In this document: piece after piece, positions 11,398 to 18,916 of the stretch
Position numbering within the stretch: the first letter of the stretch is position 1
Layout of the letters: each line of letters opens with the position of its first letter
Source of the DNA: Chlamydiota bacterium
GTDB lineage: Bacteria > Chlamydiota > Chlamydiia > Chlamydiales > SM23-39
DNA: 18,916 bases
Direction: 5' to 3'
Assembly (NCBI GenBank): GCA_021772165.1
Contig: JAJFMM010000131.1
Location: forward strand, 1 to 18,916
Notes under the pieces: generated by a model
Seen by the model: the letters and a program-made list of their open reading frames with translations, nothing else
Told to the model about the DNA's origin: nothing
Database searches by the model: none
Position numbers and translations under genes: made by a program

Positions 11398-14300
11398 ATG
11401 CTTAAGAAGCCGCCAAAGAGGGTGAGTTTCCGCGAACGGGAAGAAATCATCGATCTTCCAAATCTGATCGAGATCCAAGTTAAATCGTATACGCAATTTC
11501 TTCAGTCGCACTTACTTCCGCACGAACGTGAAAATATTGGACTACAGGAAGTATTTACCGAAATATTTCCCATCAAGTCCTACGATGAAAAGACGGTCCT
11601 CGAGTTCCTCTCTTACAATCTGGGTGTACCAAAGTATCTCCCTGAAGAGTGTATTCGCCGTGGAATCTCTTATAATGTCACCTTGAAAGTGAAGTTCAGA
11701 CTCACAGACGAGACCGGCATTAAGGAAGAAGAAGTCTACATGGGAACTATTCCCGTGATGACGGACAAAGGTACATTCATCATCAATGGTGCAGAGAGAG
11801 TTATCGTCTCTCAGCTTCACCGCTCTCCAGGTATCTCCTTTGAACAGGAGCGCCACTCTAAGGGAACGATGATCTATTCGTTCAGGATCATCCCTTATCG
11901 CGGCAGCTGGCTAGAAGCATCTTTCGACAGCAACGACCTCGTTTACATCTATATCGATCGCAAAAAGCGCCGCCGCAAGATCCTCGCATCTACCTTTATC
12001 CGTACACTAGGCTACTCAACCGACGCGGATATCATCGAGGAGTTCTTCGAAACCGTTAAAGTAAAAATCAAGACTGAAAAAGACTTCGTCAAACTCGTAG
12101 GTAAAATTCTAGCTGAAGATGTCGTCGATGAGCAGACAGGCCTCGTATTCGGTAAAGCAGGCGAGAAGCTAACGACTGCTATGCTGAAAAGAATGCTCGA
12201 CGAAGGCGTACAAGCCGTACGTATTGCCGAAGAAGCTGATGAGACACATCCCGTCATCAAGATGCTTGCCAAAGATACGACAGATTCTTACGAATCTGCT
12301 TTGAAGGATTTCTACCGTAAAATCCGTCCAGGTGAGCCGCCAACACTATCTAACGCAAGATCTGCCATCATGCGACTCTTCTTTGATCCAAAACGCTACA
12401 ACCTGGGTCGTGTAGGTCGCTATAAAATGAATCGAAAACTCGGTTTGCCTACTACTGATGAAGAGCTTGGAACAGTAACACTTAGAAAAGAAGACGTCGT
12501 CGACTCTCTGAAGTACCTCATTCGCCTGAAAATGGGTGATGAGCATGCTCATGTCGATGATATCGACCACCTCGGAAACAGACGCGTACGATCTGTCGGT
12601 GAACTGATTCAGAATCAGTGCCGTATCGGTCTAGCTCGTATGGAGAAGATCATCAAAGAAAGAATGAATCTTTTTGATTTCTCTTCCGACACAATGACAC
12701 CAGGTAAAATCGTCTCTGCAAAGGGAATGGCAGGCGTTCTAAAGGACTTCTTTGGAAGATCGCAGCTCTCCCAGTTCATGGATCAGACTAACCCGATTTC
12801 CGAGCTAACGCACAAACGTCGTTTGTCTTGCCTTGGACCCGGTGGACTGAACCGAGAAAGAGCCGGTTTCGAAGTCCGCGACGTTCACCCTTCTCACTAC
12901 GGAAGGATCTGCCCGATTGAAACACCAGAAGGTCCGAACATCGGTTTGATTACGTCACTTGCTTCCTTTGCCAAGATCAATGAATTCGGATTCATCGAGA
13001 CCCCTTACCGTAAAGTACTTGACGGTATCGTAACCGAAGAGATCGAATACATGACAGCAGACCAGGAAGGGAACTGCATCATCGCTCAGGCATCTACGCC
13101 TATCGATGAGCATCACATGTTCTCTGAATCAATCTGCTGGGCTCACCATAGAGGAGAGCCGATGGAGATCGAGACGGACAAAATTACACACATGGACGTT
13201 TCCTCAAAGCAGCTTGTATCGATCGTAGCCGGACTCATTCCGTTCCTCGAGCACGATGATGCGAACCGAGCCTTGATGGGATCGAACATGCAACGCCAAG
13301 CCGTACCTCTTCTCAAAGCTGAGGCTCCCTATGTTGGAACCGGCCTAGAAGGACGTGCTGCACGTGACTCCGGAGCTGTTATCGTAGCTCAGGAAGATGG
13401 TGTAATTGAGTATGTCGATGGCTTCAAAATCGTCGTAGCTCCTAAGGACAATCCGCTCAACAAGCACGTTTATGACCTGAAAAAGTTCATGCGCTCGAAT
13501 AGCGGAAGCTGCGTAAACCAGACCCCGATCTGTAACGTTGGTGAGAAGATCATAGCAGGGGACATCCTCGCTGATGGTCCAGCAACCGATACAGGAGAGA
13601 TCGCTCTCGGAAAGAACATACTCGTAGCCTTCATGCCTTGGTGTGGATATAACTATGAGGATGCGATCATTATCTCCGAGAAACTGATCCGCCAAGATAC
13701 TTACACCTCGATCTATCTCGAGGAGTTCGAACTGACGGCTCGCGATACCAAACTCGGTAAAGAAGAGATTACAAAGGATATCCCCAACGTCTCGGAAGAG
13801 ATGCTTAAGGATCTAGGAGAAGACGGTATCATCCGTATCGGTGCTCATGTTGAGCACGGCTCTATCCTCGTTGGTAAGATCACTCCAAAATCGGAAACGG
13901 AACTCTCCCCGGAAGAAAGGCTCCTCAGAGCGATCTTCGGCGAGAAAGCCGCTGATGTAAAAGACGCATCATTGACAGCGCCACCAGGAACTGAGGGTGT
14001 CGTCATGGATGTGAAAGTCTTCTCTAGACGCGACCGTCTATCCAAAACGGATGATGAGCTCGTTGAAGAGGCGACACGCATCAAGGATATCCATTCCGAT
14101 TATAAGACAAAAGAATCTGAGCTACTCATGGAATTCCACGAGCAGCTTGGAGCTCTTCTTCTCAATGAAAAAGCACCTGGACCGATCATGCATCGCAAAA
14201 CAGGTGAAGTGATCATTGATGAAGGCGATTCGATCACACAAGAAATGCTCGAAACGCTGGAAAGCGAGAAAGCTGAAGACCTAATCATGGCCGACAAAGA

Positions 14301-15159
14301 GATCTATGTCGAACTGAAACGAATTCTTCGCGAGCATGAGATCGCATACCAAACTCTACAGACGCTTCATAAGTCTGAAATTGAATACATGCGCAAAGGG
14401 GACATCGACCTCGATCCAGGCGTCATCCGCCAGGTTAAAGTCTATGTCGCTACAAAGAGAAAGCTGCAGGTCGGAGATAAAATGGCTGGCCGCCACGGAA
14501 ACAAGGGCGTTGTTGCTAAGCTTGTTCCCGAAGCGGATATGCCATATCTCTCCAACGGAGAAACGGTTGAGATGATTCTTAACCCGCTTGGCGTACCTTC
14601 CCGTATGAACATGGGACAGCTCCTCGAAACGCATCTCGGCTATGCAGCTAAAGCTGCCGGCATCTTCGTCAAATCTCCGGTCTTTGAAGGATTCCCTGAA
14701 TCCAAGATCTGGGAAATGATGGAGAAACATACGTTCTTCAAAGATGGCAAAGCCTATCTGTTTGATGGACGCACTGGAGAGCGCTTCGATAACTCAGTTG
14801 TTGTCGGATGTATTTATATGCTGAAGCTCAGTCACCTTGTCGCGGATAAGATCCACGCCCGCTCCATCGGCCCTTATTCCCTAGTTACCCAGCAGCCGCT
14901 GGGAGGAAAGGCTCAGATGGGTGGCCAGCGATTCGGAGAGATGGAAGTGTGGGCGCTTGAAGCTTATGGCGCAGCGCACCTCCTTCAGGAAATGCTGACC
15001 GTTAAATCGGACGATGTGTCAGGAAGAACGCGCATCTATGAATCAATCGTCAAGGGCGAAAATACACTCGTGGCAGGAACGCCCGAGTCATTCAACGTCC
15101 TTGTAAAGGAAATGCAGGGGCTGTGCCTCGATATCCGCACCGAATTCGTCGAAGCATAG
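11398..15159 (+). CDS. rpoB: DNA-directed RNA polymerase subunit beta
   Basis: A 1,253-residue beta subunit, about the length of chlamydial RpoB. The rifampicin-pocket segment SQLSQFMDQTNPISELTH lies at 455-472, with D462, H472 and S477 equivalent to E. coli D516, H526 and S531, all in the drug-sensitive state. C478 replaces the usual alanine of RRLSALGPGG. Other landmarks are MPWCGYNYEDA (746-756), DKMAGRHGNKG (1027-1037) and the C-terminal SLVTQQPLGGKAQMGGQRFG region that contacts beta'. An AGGAG site precedes the ATG by about 10 bases. Expression is likely set by read-through of the upstream hairpins; I found no convincing promoter in the 150-bp gap. rpoC follows after 54 bp. Confidence 0.99.
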   Translation: MLKKPPKRVSFREREEIIDLPNLIEIQVKSYTQFLQSHLLPHERENIGLQEVFTEIFPIKSYDEKTVLEFLSYNLGVPKYLPEECIRRGISYNVTLKVKFRLTDETGIKEEEVYMGTIPVMTDKGTFIINGAERVIVSQLHRSPGISFEQERHSKGTMIYSFRIIPYRGSWLEASFDSNDLVYIYIDRKKRRRKILASTFIRTLGYSTDADIIEEFFETVKVKIKTEKDFVKLVGKILAEDVVDEQTGLVFGKAGEKLTTAMLKRMLDEGVQAVRIAEEADETHPVIKMLAKDTTDSYESALKDFYRKIRPGEPPTLSNARSAIMRLFFDPKRYNLGRVGRYKMNRKLGLPTTDEELGTVTLRKEDVVDSLKYLIRLKMGDEHAHVDDIDHLGNRRVRSVGELIQNQCRIGLARMEKIIKERMNLFDFSSDTMTPGKIVSAKGMAGVLKDFFGRSQLSQFMDQTNPISELTHKRRLSCLGPGGLNRERAGFEVRDVHPSHYGRICPIETPEGPNIGLITSLASFAKINEFGFIETPYRKVLDGIVTEEIEYMTADQEGNCIIAQASTPIDEHHMFSESICWAHHRGEPMEIETDKITHMDVSSKQLVSIVAGLIPFLEHDDANRALMGSNMQRQAVPLLKAEAPYVGTGLEGRAARDSGAVIVAQEDGVIEYVDGFKIVVAPKDNPLNKHVYDLKKFMRSNSGSCVNQTPICNVGEKIIAGDILADGPATDTGEIALGKNILVAFMPWCGYNYEDAIIISEKLIRQDTYTSIYLEEFELTARDTKLGKEEITKDIPNVSEEMLKDLGEDGIIRIGAHVEHGSILVGKITPKSETELSPEERLLRAIFGEKAADVKDASLTAPPGTEGVVMDVKVFSRRDRLSKTDDELVEEATRIKDIHSDYKTKESELLMEFHEQLGALLLNEKAPGPIMHRKTGEVIIDEGDSITQEMLETLESEKAEDLIMADKEIYVELKRILREHEIAYQTLQTLHKSEIEYMRKGDIDLDPGVIRQVKVYVATKRKLQVGDKMAGRHGNKGVVAKLVPEADMPYLSNGETVEMILNPLGVPSRMNMGQLLETHLGYAAKAAGIFVKSPVFEGFPESKIWEMMEKHTFFKDGKAYLFDGRTGERFDNSVVVGCIYMLKLSHLVADKIHARSIGPYSLVTQQPLGGKAQMGGQRFGEMEVWALEAYGAAHLLQEMLTVKSDDVSGRTRIYESIVKGENTLVAGTPESFNVLVKEMQGLCLDIRTEFVEA

Positions 15160-15213
15160 AGACGGCGAATACGTAGTACGAAGGTGAAAATTTTCTCTCT
15201 TTAGGAGATGTTG

Positions 15214-18200
15214 ATGTTTTTTGAAGCTGATGAGGATGTAAGGAGTTCTCAATTCGATAAGGTCACGATCAAGATTGCATCTGATGATGTAATCAGAAAT
15301 CAGTGGTCTCGAGGGGAAGTCAAGAAGCCCGAAACGATCAATTACCGAACTTTTAAGCCAGAAAAGGGCGGTTTATTTTGTGAAAAGATCTTCGGGCCAA
15401 CCCGTGATTGGGAATGTGCTTGTGGCAAGTTCAAGAAGATCAAGCACAAAGGAATTGTTTGTGACCGTTGTGGAGTTGAGGTAACTCTCTCTAAGGTTCG
15501 CCGTGAGAGAATGGCTCATATCGATCTAGCGGTTCCTGTTATACATATCTGGTTTTTTAAGACGATGCCATCGCGCATTGGTAATATACTAGGTATGTCA
15601 ACAGCCGATCTCGAGCGCGTTATCTATTATGAAGAATATGTGGTCACAGATCCTGGTCATACAGAATTGCAGCGCAAGCAGCTTCTGAATGATAACGAGT
15701 ATCGCGAAGCCCAAGAAAAATGGGGTTCCGATGCCTTTGTTGCAAGAATGGGTGGCGAGGCGATGCGAGATCTTCTGAAATCAGAAGACTTGCAAGGACT
15801 AGTCATCGATCTTAAAGACAAGCTACGCAAAACGAAGTCGATGCAAGCACGTATGAAGCTTGCTAAGCGTCTTAAGATCATCGAAGGCTTTGCTACTTCG
15901 ACGAACGCATCTGATTGGATGGTTCTTGGCTGCGTGCCAATCATCCCACCAGACCTAAGACCGCTTGTACCTCTCGATGGAGGCCGCTTTGCAACCTCCG
16001 ATCTAAATGACCTTTATCGTCGTGTGATCAACCGTAACAATCGTCTTAAGTCGATCCTGAAGCTCAAAACGCCCGATGTAATCGTGCGCAATGAGAAGAG
16101 GATGCTGCAAGAAGCTGTCGATGCACTCTTTGACAATGGCCGCCATGGCCATCCTGTCATGGGAGCGGGTAACCGTCCTTTGAAAGCTCTCTCAGAGATG
16201 CTCAAAGGAAAGCAGGGACGTTTCAGACAGAACCTACTCGGAAAACGTGTCGACTATTCTGGACGATCTGTCATCGTCGTAGGACCCGAACTGAAGTTCA
16301 ACCAGTGCGGTCTGCCTAAGAAGATGGCTCTCGAACTCTTTGAACCATTCATCGTGAAAAAGCTCAAGGATCTAGGCTACGTCTACACCATTCGTTCAGC
16401 TAAGAAGATGATCCAGAAACAGGCTCCGGAAGTGTGGGATGTCCTCGAAGAGATCATCAAAGGACACCCGGTTCTCCTCAACCGTGCGCCGACGCTTCAC
16501 CGCCTCGGTATTCAAGCATTTGAGCCGATACTGATTGAGGGTAAGGCGATTCGGATTCACCCACTTGTCACGCCAGCGTTTAACGCTGACTTTGACGGTG
16601 ACCAAATGGCCGTGCACATTCCTCTTTCTATTGAAGCTCAGCTAGAGGCAAAACTTCTGATGATGGCGCCGGATAATATCTTCCTACCGTCTTCAGGAAA
16701 GCCTGTTGCGGTACCTTCGCAAGATATGATTCTAGGTCTTTACTACCTGATGCACGATCCTGTCATTCACAGAGATAGAGAAGAAGGTGGAAAGGTCAAG
16801 GTCTTCGTAAATACAAACGAAGTTCTGATGGCCGTTCACTCCAGCGGAAGCTACAACTGGTATGCTAAAGTAGATGAAGATGACAACGCCCATCTTGGAC
16901 GTGGTATTCATCTGCATGAAAAAATTAAAGTCATGATCGATGGGGGTATCATTGAAACAACCCCTGGACGCGTGATCTTCAATACCGTAGTACCTAAAGA
17001 GCTTGGATTCCAGAACTATGTTCTTCGCAAGAAGAGACTTTCTGAACTGGTTCTTGAGTGCCACAAAAAAGTCGGCCTGGAAGCAACAGTACGCTTCTTA
17101 GACGATATCAAGAGTCTTGGCTTCGCTGAAGCGACTAAGTCTGCGATCTCGATGGGCACAGCGGATGTAAAAATCCCTGAAATGAAAGCAAAGCTGCTTG
17201 AAGATGCCTATGCACGTGTAGAAGTTGTGAAAAAGCAGTATGTTGACGGTATCATCACCAATGGAGAGCGCCACTCTAAGATCATTAGTATCTGGACTGA
17301 AGTCTCCGATAGATTGTCTGATGAACTCTTCAAGCTCGTCTTTGACACATCAAGCGGTAAACTCAACCCGCTCTACATGATGGTCGACTCCGGAGCCCGT
17401 GGTAACAAATCACAGGTTAAACAGCTCGGCGCGATGCGCGGTCTTATGTCCAAGCCGTCCGGCGAGATTATCGAGTCTCCAATTACAGCCAACTTCCGTG
17501 AAGGATTGACTGTTATGGAGTACTTCATCTCAACACACGGTGCTCGTAAAGGTCTTGCCGATACGGCGTTGAAAACAGCTGACTCCGGATACTTGACTCG
17601 TCGACTCGTCGACGTTGCTCAGGATGTCATCGTTACCCGTGATGATTGCGGAACGCTCAATGGTATTGAGCTCTCCTCCATCAAACAGGGAACTGAAGAG
17701 CTTCTGCCGATCAAAGACCGTGTCTTTGGACGTACATCTCTCGATGATATCTATCAGCCTGGAGACAGCACAAAGCTCCTTGCTCGCTGTGGAGATGTTA
17801 TCAATGCTCCTCAGGCGCTCGCTATCGATGATGCTGGTATTGAAACGGTACGCATTCGTTCAGCACTCACTTGCGAAAGCAGACGTGGTGTATGTGCGAA
17901 GTGCTTCGGTCTCAACCTAGCTACAGGTGCTCTCGTCGGTCTCGGAGAGGCGGTCGGAATTATCGCCGCTCAGTCGATCGGTGAACCTGGAACGCAGTTG
18001 ACGATGAGAACGTTCCACATGGGCGGTATTGCGACAGCATCTCTTAGCCCGGAAATTCTATCTGAGAGTGACGGTGTTCTCGTTTACGTCGATCTGCGTG
18101 TTGTGCAGAACGAAGAGGGACATTGGCTGGCTCTCAATAAGAATGGATCTCTCCAACTGGTTCGCGATGAAGGTCGTTCCCTGGAAGATACCAAGAAGTT

Positions 18201-18916
18201 GCTCGCAAACAGATCGATCGAGCCACTTCAGGTCTTCCACATCGAACTTGGAACGAAGATTCTGTTTGCCGACGGCGCAAAAATCAAGACGGATACCAAG
18301 ATCGCACAGTGGGAGCAGCATAGCAGCCCAATTATTTGCGAACGCCCTGGTTACGTCAAGTATGAGGACCTCGTCGAGGGGATCTCTACACAACGCGAAG
18401 TCAATAAGCAAACAGGCCAGGTCGAGCTGATCGTGAAGCAGCACAGAGGCGAGCTTCACCCTCAGATATCCATCTTCACGGATGAGGAATTCACTGAGCT
18501 TGTTGGTACCTATGCGATTCCGTCGAGCGCAGTCATCTCATCTAGAGAGGGACAATATGTCTCTGCCGGTATGGTGCTTGCAAAGCTGCCTAGAGGAGCG
18601 ATCAAAACGAAAGACATCACGGGGGGTCTACCCCGCGTTGCTGAGCTCTTCGAGGCGCGTCGTCCAAAAGATGCGGCTGAGATCGCGAAGATCGACGGTA
18701 TTGTCGACTTCAGAGGTGTCCAGAAGAACAAGAGAATCGTGGTCATTCGCGACGATGTGACAGGTATGGAAGAGGAGCATCTTATTCCTCTCTCCAAACA
18801 CTTGATCATTCAGCGCGGAGATCCGGTCGTGAAGGGTCAGCAGCTCACAGAAGGTCTGGTCGTGCTGCAAGAGATCCTCGATATTTGCGGAGTACGTGAA
18901 CTGCAGAAGTATCTGG
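15214..18916 (+). CDS. rpoC: DNA-directed RNA polymerase subunit beta' (3' end outside window)
   Basis: An open frame of 1,234 codons running off the right edge; chlamydial beta' is roughly 1,390 residues, so about the last tenth is missing. The N-terminal zinc site has C68, C70, C83 and C86 (WECACG, CDRCG). The catalytic NADFDGDQM loop is at 457-465 with D459, D461 and D463 binding magnesium. The second zinc site is visible as DDCGTLN and CESRRGVCAKC, and the bridge-helix/trigger-loop region (GARGNKSQVKQLGAMRGLM, then IIAAQSIGEPGTQLTMRTFH) is intact. ATG occurs at 15208 and in frame at 15214; the second is chosen because AGGAG (15203-15207) lies six bases before it and touches the first. No frameshift is seen. 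Confidence 0.98.
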   Translation, partial: MFFEADEDVRSSQFDKVTIKIASDDVIRNQWSRGEVKKPETINYRTFKPEKGGLFCEKIFGPTRDWECACGKFKKIKHKGIVCDRCGVEVTLSKVRRERMAHIDLAVPVIHIWFFKTMPSRIGNILGMSTADLERVIYYEEYVVTDPGHTELQRKQLLNDNEYREAQEKWGSDAFVARMGGEAMRDLLKSEDLQGLVIDLKDKLRKTKSMQARMKLAKRLKIIEGFATSTNASDWMVLGCVPIIPPDLRPLVPLDGGRFATSDLNDLYRRVINRNNRLKSILKLKTPDVIVRNEKRMLQEAVDALFDNGRHGHPVMGAGNRPLKALSEMLKGKQGRFRQNLLGKRVDYSGRSVIVVGPELKFNQCGLPKKMALELFEPFIVKKLKDLGYVYTIRSAKKMIQKQAPEVWDVLEEIIKGHPVLLNRAPTLHRLGIQAFEPILIEGKAIRIHPLVTPAFNADFDGDQMAVHIPLSIEAQLEAKLLMMAPDNIFLPSSGKPVAVPSQDMILGLYYLMHDPVIHRDREEGGKVKVFVNTNEVLMAVHSSGSYNWYAKVDEDDNAHLGRGIHLHEKIKVMIDGGIIETTPGRVIFNTVVPKELGFQNYVLRKKRLSELVLECHKKVGLEATVRFLDDIKSLGFAEATKSAISMGTADVKIPEMKAKLLEDAYARVEVVKKQYVDGIITNGERHSKIISIWTEVSDRLSDELFKLVFDTSSGKLNPLYMMVDSGARGNKSQVKQLGAMRGLMSKPSGEIIESPITANFREGLTVMEYFISTHGARKGLADTALKTADSGYLTRRLVDVAQDVIVTRDDCGTLNGIELSSIKQGTEELLPIKDRVFGRTSLDDIYQPGDSTKLLARCGDVINAPQALAIDDAGIETVRIRSALTCESRRGVCAKCFGLNLATGALVGLGEAVGIIAAQSIGEPGTQLTMRTFHMGGIATASLSPEILSESDGVLVYVDLRVVQNEEGHWLALNKNGSLQLVRDEGRSLEDTKKLLANRSIEPLQVFHIELGTKILFADGAKIKTDTKIAQWEQHSSPIICERPGYVKYEDLVEGISTQREVNKQTGQVELIVKQHRGELHPQISIFTDEEFTELVGTYAIPSSAVISSREGQYVSAGMVLAKLPRGAIKTKDITGGLPRVAELFEARRPKDAAEIAKIDGIVDFRGVQKNKRIVVIRDDVTGMEEEHLIPLSKHLIIQRGDPVVKGQQLTEGLVVLQEILDICGVRELQKYL

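Noticed and set aside
13621..15159. Extra cysteines in RpoB (MPWCGYN, VVGCIYM, MQGLCLD) as signs of sequencing error like the EF-Tu change
   Set aside because: These positions vary among bacteria, and the surrounding protein is intact, so they look natural.
15160..15213. Palindromic GAAAATTTTC before rpoC as a terminator
   Set aside because: Short AT-only dyad without GC stem; rpoB and rpoC are expected to be co-transcribed.
1..18916. Search for CRISPR arrays, transposase or integrase genes, toxin-antitoxin pairs, phage genes
   Set aside because: No spaced direct-repeat array and no protein with such motifs was seen; the only mobile-element-like feature is the non-coding block at 8004-8167.

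Overview
The window looks like a chromosomal segment from a member of the Chlamydiota, more likely an environmental (Parachlamydiales-type) lineage than Chlamydia itself. This rests on the chlamydial character of NusG, RpoB (1,253 residues) and RpoC as I remember those proteins, on the order infA - tRNA-Thr - tuf - tRNA-Trp - secE - nusG - rplKAJL - rpoBC, and on a membrane protein with the bilobed hydrophobic hairpin of chlamydial inclusion-membrane (Inc) proteins. By eye, base composition is a little under 50% G+C. I cannot assign a genus from sequence alone.

Left part (1-4790). A minus-strand PEBP/YbhB-type gene is divergent from a compact plus-strand cluster: a MYG1-family phosphoesterase/nuclease, a HIT-family hydrolase, an exported HEAT-repeat protein and an M24 metallopeptidase. 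Gaps in the cluster are 5 and 63 bp, and the last two genes overlap by 4 bp (ATGA), so it reads as one operon.

Middle part (4791-6350). Two minus-strand genes, sufE and the Inc-like membrane protein gene, are divergent from infA. The infA promoter has a consensus -35 (TTGACA) and lies in the shared intergenic region.

Right part (6385-18916). This is the translation/transcription supercluster: IF-1, tRNA-Thr(GGT), EF-Tu, tRNA-Trp(CCA), SecE, NusG, ribosomal proteins L11, L1, L10 and L7/L12, and RNA polymerase beta and beta' (rpoC runs off the window end after 1,234 codons). Control signals include a strong hairpin after tuf, a structured rplK leader that may be the L1 autoregulatory site, and paired hairpins between rplL and rpoB.

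Two items stand out. First, the otherwise intact EF-Tu has valine in place of the near-invariant glycine of its G3 motif (DCPVH instead of DCPGH), from a single-base difference. Second, the gap between tuf and tRNA-Trp holds a 164-bp near-palindromic block with 11-bp perfect terminal inverted repeats and a 3-bp flanking direct repeat. It looks like a miniature inverted-repeat element or a large structured RNA inside this essential operon. I see no CRISPR array, rRNA gene, transposase or integrase gene, phage gene or defence system. Apart from these two items the window is mostly conserved housekeeping sequence.
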